Positions 1 through 6,317 are shown, counted from the first letter of the stretch. The stretch is 6,448 bases of DNA from CAZDOD01 sp964506935 (GCA_964506935.1 CAZDOD010000163.1:1-6448), one strand, 5' to 3'. The notes: generated from the letters alone by a model not told the origin. Made by a program: numbers and translations.

Positions 1-244
1 GGAGGGTCATACATAGGAGAGAATATATGATGTTCCAAGAGGCGACGCGGAAGAAATCCGTGACGGGACTTGATATCAGTGTCACGTAGTTTCTGAGCCC
101 GACAAATTCGTAGTCGGTGTAGTGAAAGAGGCTCATGTTGGTCGTCGAGATATAGATATTATAGATAATTGGGATCACCGATAGGATGAAAAGGAGCATG
201 ACGATAGGAAAAAGCGATACCGTTATGAATGTCCTTCCTCTCAC
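1..244 (-). CDS. MalF-like sugar ABC transporter permease, N-terminal part (cut by window edge)
   Basis: Only the first 81 codons are in the window; the gene continues past the left edge. I read the start as GTG at 244-242, which overlaps the stop of the upstream binding-protein gene by 4 nt (GTGA). A GGAG lies 8 nt before it, and no other start codon is in frame nearby. The translation opens with a short basic stretch and a strongly hydrophobic first membrane segment at about residues 5-28 (TFITVSLFPIVMLLFILSVI). A short extracytoplasmic stretch follows with FVGLRNYVTL at about 47-56, matching the 'FVGLxNY' signature of CUT1-type permeases of the MalF/UgpA class. It would form half of the inner-membrane channel of a carbohydrate importer with the lipoprotein encoded just upstream. 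The conserved EAA loop that contacts the ATPase lies outside the window. The family call is firm; the sugar is unknown. Confidence 0.85.
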   Translation of the reverse strand, partial: MRGRTFITVSLFPIVMLLFILSVIPIIYNIYISTTNMSLFHYTDYEFVGLRNYVTLISSPVTDFFRVASWNIIYSLLCMTL

Positions 245-1506
245 TCTTCCATCTCCGAAAAAATCGTTTTCAGCCTGTTCTGCATATCACACAGGGCTTC
301 CTCTGGTGACGTCTTTTCTTCTATTGCGAGATATGCGGCGTCCCTCACGGCGTCCCAGATGAGGTCACCCCTCGGGTCGTTGGGGTAGGGGTATGAGTTT
401 TCGGTAATTGTGATCGCGGTCTCAAGGGCCGGCTCCCTCTTGAAGTCCTCCTCATCATATATCGTGGGATCTGCCATGACCCTTATCCCTCCCGAAGATT
501 CGAAATATATCCTTAAATTTTCGGGTTCGAGAAAGTAATTGAGAAATCTCTGTGCGATGTCCTTTTTTTCGGAATATGACGATATCCCGATCCCCATGAG
601 CGTCGAGAGGGGGCGGCCCTGCCGTCCGTCGGAAAATCGTGGGAGGGGAGAGTACCCGACGTCGATCCCCAAGCTCCGATAATATCCGATGAGGTATGTC
701 CCGTGGATCATCATCGCAACCTTCCCTTTCGCGAAGAGGTCGGATATGATCGGGTAGTCTATACCCCTCGGGATGAGATTTTTTTCTCGTGTCAGATCTA
801 CGATGAATTTCAGAGCCGATATCCCGCCCGGCGTGCAGAAGCCGAGGTCTTTGGGATCAAGGCCGGTATCACCGCCGCCGAAGATGTATCCCCCCATCGC
901 GTCGTAGAATGGAAATGTGAAGTAGAAATTTTCGGGATCTGTCAGAAATCCGTAGGTATCGAATGCGCCGTCTCCGTCCTTGTCGACCGTAAGGTTCTCA
1001 GCAAGGCCTATGAGGTCTTCCCACGTATCGGGGACTTCATCTACTATATCTCTATTTACTACGAGACCGTAAGATTCAACCGTGAGCGGGACGCCGTAGA
1101 GCTTCCCCTGATAATAGAAGGCGGATGTTAAGGATTCGGGGTAGTTTTTGAGTCTTTCAGGGATTTCTTCGATGGGCATAAGTAGCCCCATAAGTGCGAG
1201 GGCGCCGACCGATGTGTGGGAGATGCTGAAAACGTCGGGCCCCTTTCCGGCGGGGGCCGAAAGCTCTAATTTTGTAGTGATCTCAAAGAGTCCTATCTCC
1301 CTTACATCGACGGTTATATCCGTCTCTTTATGGAACTTATCGGATATTTTACGTACGGATTCTATCTCGTCTTTGCTCATTGCGACCCAAAACGAGATAT
1401 GTCCGGGCCCTGTTAGATCGAGCTCTGCTTCGTCGTCCTGAAATATGGGTCTGCACGAGATTATGAAAAAGAGGAGTAAAACGAGAAATAAAGAGCGATA
1501 TATCAT
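241..1506 (-). CDS. Sugar ABC transporter substrate-binding lipoprotein (maltose/maltodextrin-type family)
   Basis: This 421-residue protein starts with a lipoprotein signal peptide: a short basic start, a hydrophobic core, and a lipobox IIS-C with the acylated cysteine at residue 18. It should therefore be membrane-tethered outside the cytoplasmic membrane. The rest matches family 1 (MalE-like) binding proteins. GPDVFSIS (89-96) and the following hydrophobic segment fit the N-lobe, YYQGKLYGVPLTVESYGLVVNRD (131-153) is the typical hinge region, and FYFTFPFYDAMGGYIFG (194-210) and GKVAMMIHGTYLIGYY (261-276) resemble maltodextrin-type binders. A D175-x-D177-x-D179-G-x-x-D183 loop looks like a calcium-binding loop, which occurs at this place in some relatives. 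The start is set by the signal peptide. No Shine-Dalgarno is visible, and the ATG is only 3 nt after the stop of the cyclic-nucleotide-binding gene, so translation may depend on coupling. The permease gene follows with a 4-nt overlap. Substrate is inferred only as an oligosaccharide or related sugar. Confidence 0.9.
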   Translation of the reverse strand: MIYRSLFLVLLLFFIISCRPIFQDDEAELDLTGPGHISFWVAMSKDEIESVRKISDKFHKETDITVDVREIGLFEITTKLELSAPAGKGPDVFSISHTSVGALALMGLLMPIEEIPERLKNYPESLTSAFYYQGKLYGVPLTVESYGLVVNRDIVDEVPDTWEDLIGLAENLTVDKDGDGAFDTYGFLTDPENFYFTFPFYDAMGGYIFGGGDTGLDPKDLGFCTPGGISALKFIVDLTREKNLIPRGIDYPIISDLFAKGKVAMMIHGTYLIGYYRSLGIDVGYSPLPRFSDGRQGRPLSTLMGIGISSYSEKKDIAQRFLNYFLEPENLRIYFESSGGIRVMADPTIYDEEDFKREPALETAITITENSYPYPNDPRGDLIWDAVRDAAYLAIEEKTSPEEALCDMQNRLKTIFSEMEE

Positions 1507-1509
1507 GAA

Positions 1510-1851
1510 TCAGGAAATAATCTTTTCATTAGCGGCTTTTAGCCTTTGCGCCAATCCCCTCATAATTTTTAGGGCAAGCTCGGGATTTCTCTTGATCATT
1601 TCAAGAAAGCTCGCCGAATCAAGCATGAAAATCGTGGAGCCATCTTTTGCCACAACCGAGGCGCTTCTCATCTCTCCGGTGAGGAAGGACATTTCGCCGA
1701 AGAAGTCACCGTCTTTCAGCTCACCGAGGGATTTGTTACCCTTTATCACCTCGACCCTTCCAGCGCTAATAATATATATATGGGCATCGGAATCACCTTC
1801 TTTGATGATATACTCTCCGGGAGCGAATTTTTTGGTTACAATGTTGCTTAT
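1510..1851 (-). CDS. Single-domain cyclic nucleotide-binding protein with non-canonical or lost start codon
   Basis: The frame encodes a cNMP-binding (CAP_ED type) beta-roll and nothing else. FAPGEYIIKEGD and IYIISAGRVEV form the early strands. GELKDGDFFGEMSFLTGEMRSASVV carries the phosphate-binding cassette with the conserved Gly-Glu and Arg-Ser-Ala that contact cyclic nucleotide in CRP-like proteins. A final helical stretch (FLEMIKRNPELALKIMRGLAQRL) follows. There is no DNA-binding or kinase domain. The frame is open from 1854, after a TAA at 1857-1855, but contains no ATG, GTG or TTG before a GTG at 1749-1747, which would delete the first strands. I place the start at ATA 1851-1849: it overlaps the upstream stop as ATAA and has GGGA 9 nt before it. 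The alternative is ATT at 1842-1840. A G-to-A change of an original ATGA overlap would explain this. It may thus be weakly expressed, a recent pseudogene, or a sequence error. Domain identity is firm; the exact start is not. Confidence 0.72.
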   Translation of the reverse strand: MSNIVTKKFAPGEYIIKEGDSDAHIYIISAGRVEVIKGNKSLGELKDGDFFGEMSFLTGEMRSASVVAKDGSTIFMLDSASFLEMIKRNPELALKIMRGLAQRLKAANEKIIS

Positions 1852-2228
1852 GTCTTAATATCCCGTTTTATATTCCTTGATAAGATTAAGAGTATCATGT
1901 GGATCGAAAGGAATATCAATAAATAGATAAGAAGGTAACGCATTGCCCCTTCGAGCTGTCCGGCGACCTTGAGAGTCAGTGCAGCGGGATTGTCGATGAG
2001 CTCGTCATAGCGATACTCACAGCCGTAGAATTTAGCGGATAGCCCCCCGACTACTGCAGCGGCGATGAATAAGGATTTGATGACTGATGTGAGAAACCTT
2101 GCTTTTTCGGTCGATGTAACTTTCGAGATGATCGCCTTTAAGTCCCTCAATATGAGCAAAGACAAAAAAACACCCAAGAAGGCGCAGAGGAATATTCCTG
2201 TGATATAGAAAATAAGGATCGTCTCCAT
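1848..2228 (-). CDS. Small three-helix membrane protein, second of a paralogous pair
   Basis: I do not recognise this 126-residue protein by name. It has three hydrophobic segments at about residues 4-27, 47-64 and 96-117, and a basic C-terminus (SRNIKRDIKT) that would favour the cytoplasmic side. It resembles the protein encoded immediately upstream in length, helix spacing and local motifs: LR/K after helix 1, an AR-x-x dipeptide before helix 2, G-x-x-AK-x-Y at the end of helix 2, and Q-[L/I]-E-G just before helix 3. The pair therefore probably arose by duplication. The ATG follows the upstream stop by 9 nt with a weak AGGG 7 nt before it. Its own stop overlaps the presumed start of the cyclic-nucleotide-binding gene. 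Function is unknown; a membrane partner or signalling role with the neighbouring regulator-like proteins is only a guess. Confidence 0.8.
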   Translation of the reverse strand: METILIFYITGIFLCAFLGVFLSLLILRDLKAIISKVTSTEKARFLTSVIKSLFIAAAVVGGLSAKFYGCEYRYDELIDNPAALTLKVAGQLEGAMRYLLIYLLIFLSIHMILLILSRNIKRDIKT

Positions 2229-2237
2229 AGGGGAGCC

Positions 2238-2585
2238 CTATTTCCTTTTTGGGTAGAGGACGTGAGCCAAGATCAGAATGGAAAAGACGACTAAAAGTGT
2301 CCACAGGAGCCGAAAGCCCATACCCTCTATCTGATCCATGAATCCCCAGAGCATAATCAATGTGTCGTCCGCCGCCCCTTCGGGGTAGGTTTTCGCCATC
2401 GCCCCGGAGATAGAGGAGAGGAGTATTATGGTATAGGTGATCTTCGCCCAGAACTTCCTTGCGGTCTCTTCCTTAAATATGCCTGCAAAAAATGATCGCA
2501 GTCCTGATCTAAAGATGACACAAAGTATGATTCCGAATAAGCCTGATACGGCTACTCCCAAAAGGTAGTAAGTAAGGATTTTCAT
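2238..2585 (-). CDS. Small three-helix membrane protein, first of a paralogous pair
   Basis: This 115-residue protein is of unknown function. Predicted membrane segments lie at about residues 5-26, 47-64 and 91-111, with a short basic tail (YPKRK). A charged stretch (FKEETARKFWAK) separates helices 1 and 2, and an acidic loop (EGAADD) follows helix 2. Shared features with the next gene (AK-x-Y at the end of helix 2, DQIEG versus GQLEG before helix 3) mark the two as diverged duplicates. The start is well supported: AAGGAG stands 9 nt before the ATG, in the 14-nt gap after the HTH gene's stop. That ribosome site lies in the loop of a possible 6-bp hairpin. Two copies side by side would be compatible with a hetero-oligomer in the membrane, but this is inference. 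Confidence 0.8.
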   Translation of the reverse strand: MKILTYYLLGVAVSGLFGIILCVIFRSGLRSFFAGIFKEETARKFWAKITYTIILLSSISGAMAKTYPEGAADDTLIMLWGFMDQIEGMGFRLLWTLLVVFSILILAHVLYPKRK

Positions 2586-2599
2586 TCGATTATTCTCCT

Positions 2600-2797
2600 T
2601 TAATCGTTGAAAACATTCTTGCTTTCCGAGAAATTAATTTCTAGGGCGGTCAGAATTTTCCTTTTCGTCTCCATCCTGCAGCTTTTCCCTTTTTCGATGC
2701 GATCGATGGTCAAGACACTCACACCGGCCTTCCTGGCCAGCTCAGACTTGCTAAGTAGCATTTGTTCCCTAATTGCAGTCAAAGTATTTTTGGCCAT
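2600..2797 (-). CDS. Small Xre-family helix-turn-helix protein
   Basis: The 65-residue protein is essentially one Xre/Cro-type HTH domain. Helix 2 and the recognition helix fall in SKSELARKAGVSVLTIDRIEKGK (about 16-38), and the fourth/fifth helix in ETKRKILTALEI (about 43-54). No sensor or oligomerisation domain is present. It is the first gene of the leftward set and faces the ornithine operon across the AT-rich gap, so it could autoregulate, control either side, or work with the membrane proteins downstream. The ATG has only a modest AGG 7 nt before it. The fold assignment is reliable; the DNA target is unknown. Confidence 0.88.
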   Translation of the reverse strand: MAKNTLTAIREQMLLSKSELARKAGVSVLTIDRIEKGKSCRMETKRKILTALEINFSESKNVFND

Positions 2798-3092
2798 ATG
2801 AAAACCTGATTTAGAAAGTTATAGAATAGTAAAATATTAAATTAAATCATAAAATTTATTATGTCGGAATTTTTTGAATACATAAAAGATTGGAATTATT
2901 AATACTGATAGATAACTAATTTATAAATTTATTTTAATTTGATATAAATGTCAAGTAATTTTATTTAAATCGAAATATTTTTTAGAAGGGGGATTTTTTT
3001 ATAATATTACAATTTTTTTTCTAATCAAGAGGAAAATATCAAATTTTTTCACATGAAATCAAGCTCGTTTCAATCTGCTTATAAAATTTTAC
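2798..3092. other. Very AT-rich divergent intergenic region
   Basis: No gene or RNA is recognisable here. I counted 39 G/C among the 240 bases 2821-3060 (16%), far below the flanking genes. It contains several T-runs of six to eight on the plus strand (near 2994-3000, 3013-3020 and 3044-3049). It must contain the promoter for the leftward operon, but in such AT-rich sequence I cannot pick one -10/-35 pair with confidence. The region could act as an UP element or bent DNA for the rightward promoter. Confidence 0.6.
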
Positions 3093-3120
3093 TTGACCGA
3101 GTTTTCTATTGTGCTATATT
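3093..3120 (+). promoter_or_regulatory. Sigma70-type promoter of the ornithine operon
   Basis: TTGACC at 3093-3098 and TATATT at 3115-3120 are separated by 16 nt, close to the housekeeping consensus, with AT-rich sequence upstream. Transcription would begin at about 3126-3128, leaving a leader of roughly 35 nt before the ord start. This is a prediction from sequence only. Confidence 0.65.
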
Positions 3121-3143
3121 TGTTACTATCAGGGTAGTAACAA
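3120..3143. promoter_or_regulatory. Perfect 9-bp inverted repeat, likely operator of the ornithine operon
   Basis: TTGTTACTA (3120-3128) and TAGTAACAA (3135-3143) are exact inverted copies around the 6-nt spacer TCAGGG. The site abuts the predicted -10 box and covers the expected transcription start, the usual place for a repressor of the GntR, MarR or TetR type. It is not followed by a T-run and is too early to be a terminator. Which protein binds is unknown. Confidence 0.6.
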
Positions 3144-3150
3144 TTTTAAC

Positions 3151-3155
3151 GGAGG
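3151..3155 (+). promoter_or_regulatory. Ribosome binding site that fixes the ord start
   Basis: GGAGG lies 5 nt before the ATG at 3161. It supports that start over the upstream in-frame ATG at 3053, which has no such site and lies before the predicted promoter. Confidence 0.8.
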
Positions 3156-3160
3156 CCGAA

Positions 3161-4219
3161 ATGGTAAATGGATTGAGGGAAGATGTGAGGGTAGCTGTCC
3201 TTGGCACGGGACAAATGGGTACGGGGGCGATAAAGCTCATCACAGAAAAAAAGGGGATTGTGCTTGTCGGCGCATACGCCAAGAGAAAAGAGAGGGCCGG
3301 TGTCGATGTCGGGGAGGTATGTGGCATCAAAGAGTCTCTTGGAGTAAAACTATCCGTAGATATAGATGAGCTATTAAAAAACTCCCGTCCCGACATAGTC
3401 ATACAGTGTACATCTTCTAGGGTAGATGAGGCGATCTCCGAAATAGAGGCCGCTATTGATCACGGGGTGTCGGTGATCTCAATCGCCGAGGAGATGAGCT
3501 TCCCGGCAAAAAACTCCCCCGATCTCACAGATAGGATCGACAGAAAGGCGAAGGAGAACGGCGTGACCGTCCTCGGCACCGGGATAAATCCGGGCTTCGT
3601 GCTAGACCTATTGGTCATCGCCCTGACCGGCGTCTGCTGGAGCGTAGACTCGATCACCGCAAAGAGGGTAAACGACCTCTCGCCCTATGGCCCGTCGGTA
3701 TTGAAGACCCAGGGAGTTGGTATTACCCCGGAAGAATTCGAGCAGGGGAAGAAAAACGGTACCGTCGTCGGACACTTCGGATTTCCGGAATCGATCTCGA
3801 TGATCGCGAGATCGATAGGCTGGGAGATTGACCGGATCGAACAAACCAGGGAACCGATAATTAGCAAGGTCGAACGCGAAACTCCTTTTGTAAAGATCAG
3901 GCCCGGATACACGGCAGGCTGTTCCCACACCGGAATCGGATATGTAAAAGATAAACCTGTGATAACCCTGATCCACCCCCAGCAGGTACATCCGCACCTC
4001 GAGGGGGTCGTCACCGGTGACTACATAGATATAAAGGGAGAGCCTCATGTCTCGTTTTCGGGCTCGCCCGAGATACCCGGCGGGGTCGGGACGGTGGCAC
4101 TTTCGGTAAACATGATCCCGAAGGTCCTAAACGCCCCTCCCGGCCTTGTGACGATGGCGGACCTTCCGGTGCCGTCGGCAATGATGGGAGATATTAGGAG
4201 GCTGATTAATGAGAAGTAA
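3161..4219 (+). CDS. ord: 2,4-diaminopentanoate dehydrogenase
   Basis: This 352-residue cytosolic enzyme oxidatively deaminates (2R,4S)-2,4-diaminopentanoate to 2-amino-4-oxopentanoate with NAD(P)+, the second step after ornithine isomerisation. The N-terminus has a Rossmann fold of the dihydrodipicolinate-reductase type: VAVLGTGQMG with G15-x-G17-x-x-G20, then VLVGAYAKR at the end of the second strand. RPDIVIQCTSS (76-86) and VTVLGTGINPGFVLDL (135-150) mark the junction to the C-terminal substrate domain, which is conserved in this family. The frame is open 36 codons further upstream to an ATG at 3053, but that extension overlaps the promoter and operator and does not look like part of the fold. 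The family's normal length is about 350. It is the first gene of the operon and overlaps ortA by 11 nt. The identity is strengthened by the four downstream ornithine-pathway genes. Confidence 0.93.
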   Translation: MVNGLREDVRVAVLGTGQMGTGAIKLITEKKGIVLVGAYAKRKERAGVDVGEVCGIKESLGVKLSVDIDELLKNSRPDIVIQCTSSRVDEAISEIEAAIDHGVSVISIAEEMSFPAKNSPDLTDRIDRKAKENGVTVLGTGINPGFVLDLLVIALTGVCWSVDSITAKRVNDLSPYGPSVLKTQGVGITPEEFEQGKKNGTVVGHFGFPESISMIARSIGWEIDRIEQTREPIISKVERETPFVKIRPGYTAGCSHTGIGYVKDKPVITLIHPQQVHPHLEGVVTGDYIDIKGEPHVSFSGSPEIPGGVGTVALSVNMIPKVLNAPPGLVTMADLPVPSAMMGDIRRLINEK

Positions 4220-4541
4220 GGTGAAAGAAACAGTAAAAAAGGGAAGCTGGGTCGAGATATATAATATCATTCTAAAACCGGAAGACAGGGCCCAGAATAT
4301 ACCCGATGACACAAAACGCGTCCCGCTCGAGATGAGGGTCAAGGGCTTTCTTGTATCCGACGGGAAAGTAGGCGAAGACGTGGAGATTTTGACTCCGGCA
4401 AAGCGGGTGATAAAAGGAAAACTCTCCGACGTAAATCCTGTCTATGATTACGGCTTCGGGGCGCCCATACCGGAGCTTGTAAATATCGGGATGGAGGTAA
4501 AGGAAATTCTGAAAACCTCCAGAGATAAAAGAAAGGAATAA
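4209..4541 (+). CDS. ortA: 2-amino-4-oxopentanoate thiolase, alpha (small) subunit
   Basis: OrtA is the small partner of OrtB. Together they split 2-amino-4-oxopentanoate with coenzyme A into acetyl-CoA and alanine (D-alanine in the studied clostridial enzyme). The 110-residue protein shows the family blocks KKGSWVEIYNIIL (10-22), VPLEMRVKGFL (38-48), GEDVEILTPAKRVIKGKL (55-72) and VNPVYDYGFGAPIPEL (75-90). It is about the usual size. The start is clear: AGGAGG at 4196-4201 stands 7 nt before the ATG, and the gene begins inside the end of ord (11-nt overlap), indicating coupled translation. The lysine/arginine-rich tail (KTSRDKRKE) is probably disordered. Confidence 0.93.
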   Translation: MRSKVKETVKKGSWVEIYNIILKPEDRAQNIPDDTKRVPLEMRVKGFLVSDGKVGEDVEILTPAKRVIKGKLSDVNPVYDYGFGAPIPELVNIGMEVKEILKTSRDKRKE

Positions 4542-4548
4542 TATATAT

Positions 4549-5952
4549 ATGACATCGATGAACTATAAAGATGTGATGGCCCGAAAGGGCGATATCATGA
4601 AGAGCTCGGTCGGGATAGATTACGATAAATATATTACAGGGTCGATTTCTTTTGACTACGAGGTGATGATGGCCGATCCCGGCTATGACATAGATCTCGT
4701 GGCGAAGATTCAGGCCGAGACCGCCGTGGGAAATACCCCTCTCGTCGAGCTGAAGAATCTAACCGACCTCGTCAGGGCCGTATCCGACAATGGGAAGGGC
4801 GCTCGGATATTTATCAAAGACGAGGCGGCCAATCCCTCCGGCTCGTTCAAGGACAGGAGGGCGTCGATCTCGGCATATGAGGCGAAGAGGAAGGGATATC
4901 CGGGTGTAGCCGCGGCCACGTCGGGAAACTACGGTGCGGCCGTTGCGTCACAGGCGGCGAAGTACGGGCTCTCTGCGATCATCGTCCAGGAGTCGTTCGA
5001 CAGCAGGGGAATCGCACAACCCGAGATCGCCGAGAAGGCGAGGGCGTGTGAGGCATACGGGGCCGAGGTGATGAGGCTTAGCGTCGGCCCGGAGCTATTT
5101 TACGTTTTTTTAAAAATCCTTATCGAGACCGGCTTCTTCAACGCATCACTCTACACGCCGTTTTCTGTCCTCGGGATAGAGACTCTCGGCTTTGAGATCG
5201 CAACGGAGATGAGACAGAGGGAAGGGCGACTTCCCGACGTTGTTTTGGCCACACACGCCGGCGGGGGAAACATCACAGGCACCGCAAGGGGGCTTATCAA
5301 GGCGGGTGCCGAGGATGTCAAGCTCGTCGCCGCGTCGGTCGATCTATCGGGGCTTCACATGGCGTCGGACAAGGATTTTAACAGAAAATCTTTTACGACA
5401 GGACACACCGGCTTCGGCATCCCGTTCGCTTCATGGCCCGACAGGGCCGATGTCCCGAAGAACGCCGCGCGCTCTTTGAGATATATGGACAGGTTCGTGA
5501 CCATGACGCAGGGGGAGGTGTTTTACATCACGCAGGTGCTCGCAGAGCTCGAAGGGATGGAGAGGGGTCCTGCCGGGAACACGTCGCTTGCGGCGGCGTT
5601 TGCGATAGCGAGAGAGATGGACGAGAACAAGATCATCGTAGTCCAGGAGACCGAATACACCGGGGCGGGGAAGCATCCGATAGCACAGCTAAATCTCGCA
5701 AAGGTGATGGGGATCGATGTGAGGAGGGGGAACCCTTCCGAAAATGTTCCCGGAAGGGCGATCGTCATCCCCGATCACCCGTCCGAGATAAAGGTGGTCG
5801 ATGTGGATCTCGATAGACTTAGGCGCTCATATCTAAAAAACGTAAAAGAAATGCTCGATGATAAAGTAAAAATAACGGACGAGGATGTCAAATTTCTTGC
5901 CGAGGACACGAAGACCGACACACGATTCGTAACCCAGGTTTTGGGACTGTAA
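4549..5952 (+). CDS. ortB: 2-amino-4-oxopentanoate thiolase, beta (PLP) subunit
   Basis: OrtB is the catalytic, pyridoxal-phosphate-dependent subunit of the thiolase that yields acetyl-CoA and alanine. It has the fold-type II (threonine synthase/dehydratase-like) core. NPSGSFKDRRAS (95-106) carries the Schiff-base lysine K101, TSGNYGAAVASQAA (124-137) is the substrate/cofactor loop, and HAGGGNITG (236-244) is the glycine-rich phosphate-binding loop. GPAGNTSLAAAFA (340-352) is a further conserved block. Length is 467 residues, normal for the family. The chosen ATG follows ortA's stop by 7 nt, with AAAGGA 11 nt upstream. An ATG three codons later is possible but further from that site. A C-terminal region rich in charged helices (about 415-467) follows the core. 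Its neighbours on both sides belong to the same pathway. Confidence 0.94.
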   Translation: MTSMNYKDVMARKGDIMKSSVGIDYDKYITGSISFDYEVMMADPGYDIDLVAKIQAETAVGNTPLVELKNLTDLVRAVSDNGKGARIFIKDEAANPSGSFKDRRASISAYEAKRKGYPGVAAATSGNYGAAVASQAAKYGLSAIIVQESFDSRGIAQPEIAEKARACEAYGAEVMRLSVGPELFYVFLKILIETGFFNASLYTPFSVLGIETLGFEIATEMRQREGRLPDVVLATHAGGGNITGTARGLIKAGAEDVKLVAASVDLSGLHMASDKDFNRKSFTTGHTGFGIPFASWPDRADVPKNAARSLRYMDRFVTMTQGEVFYITQVLAELEGMERGPAGNTSLAAAFAIAREMDENKIIVVQETEYTGAGKHPIAQLNLAKVMGIDVRRGNPSENVPGRAIVIPDHPSEIKVVDVDLDRLRRSYLKNVKEMLDDKVKITDEDVKFLAEDTKTDTRFVTQVLGL

Positions 5953-5972
5953 TAGAATATGGAGGTATCGAC

Positions 5973-6317
5973 ATGGAGAGGGGAGACGATTACACAAAGA
6001 GGAGAAAACATCTTGAGAAGCTCTCGGATGAAGAGCTGAAAAAATACTTCTGGGAGCTTGTCGATAAAATAGTCGGTCCATTAGTTGACGAGGCGAAGAC
6101 ACACACCTCTCCCTCGATTGAGCGATCTATCCTCCTAAGGATGGGATTTTCGAGCATAGAGGCAAAGGGGATCGTAAATATCCTTCTGGATCGGGGCCTC
6201 TTGGGGCACGGGGCGGGAAACATCGTTTATAAGGCCGCCCAAAAAAACGGAATCGACATCCGTTCGGCGGGAATTGGTCTACTCGACGGTAGATACATTG
6301 GGGAGTTGGACCAATGA
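5973..6317 (+). CDS. oraS: D-ornithine 4,5-aminomutase, S (small) subunit
   Basis: OraS is the accessory subunit of the adenosylcobalamin- and PLP-dependent aminomutase that moves the terminal amino group of D-ornithine to C4, giving 2,4-diaminopentanoate. The 114-residue sequence closely follows the known family: DDYTKRRKHLEKLSDEELKKYFWEL (5-29), then TSPSIERSILLRMGFSSIEAK (45-65), and RGLLGHGAGNIVY (74-86). The start is supported by GGAGG 7 nt before the ATG, 20 nt after ortB's stop. The stop overlaps the ATG of oraE by 4 nt (ATGA), as expected for subunits made in equal amounts. The protein has no cofactor site of its own; those lie in OraE. Confidence 0.95.
   Translation: MERGDDYTKRRKHLEKLSDEELKKYFWELVDKIVGPLVDEAKTHTSPSIERSILLRMGFSSIEAKGIVNILLDRGLLGHGAGNIVYKAAQKNGIDIRSAGIGLLDGRYIGELDQ

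Noticed and set aside
703..1441. Plus-strand open frames opposite the sugar-binding protein gene
   Set aside because: They lie antisense to a clear family-1 binding protein, show no recognisable domain, and are expected shadows of its codon pattern.
1510..1749. GTG at 1749 as the start of the cNMP-binding protein
   Set aside because: It would remove the first strands of the beta-roll, which are clearly encoded in frame upstream, leaving an incomplete fold.
1445..1858. Plus-strand open frame of 137 codons across the cNMP-domain region
   Set aside because: It is antisense to a frame with an unmistakable cyclic-nucleotide-binding cassette and has no domain of its own.
1848..1866. Programmed -1 frameshift joining the membrane protein to the cNMP-binding domain
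   Set aside because: The geometry permits a -1 shift only in the 7 nt between two stop codons, and no slippery heptamer is present there. A start overlapping the stop is simpler.
3120..3143. Reading the inverted repeat as a transcription terminator or riboswitch
   Set aside because: No T-run follows, the stem is AT-rich, and it lies right at a predicted transcription start; the leader is too short for a known riboswitch.
3053..3160. N-terminal extension of ord from an ATG at 3053
   Set aside because: It would run through the predicted promoter and operator, has no ribosome site, and adds residues before a Rossmann fold that already begins normally after the ATG at 3161.
3608..4048. Minus-strand open frames inside ord
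   Set aside because: Antisense to a well-identified enzyme gene, with no ribosome site or family resemblance seen.
5240..5816. Plus- and minus-strand open frames overlapping ortB
   Set aside because: Arg/Ser/Pro-rich alternate-frame translations of a GC-richer gene; ortB is conserved and complete in its own frame.
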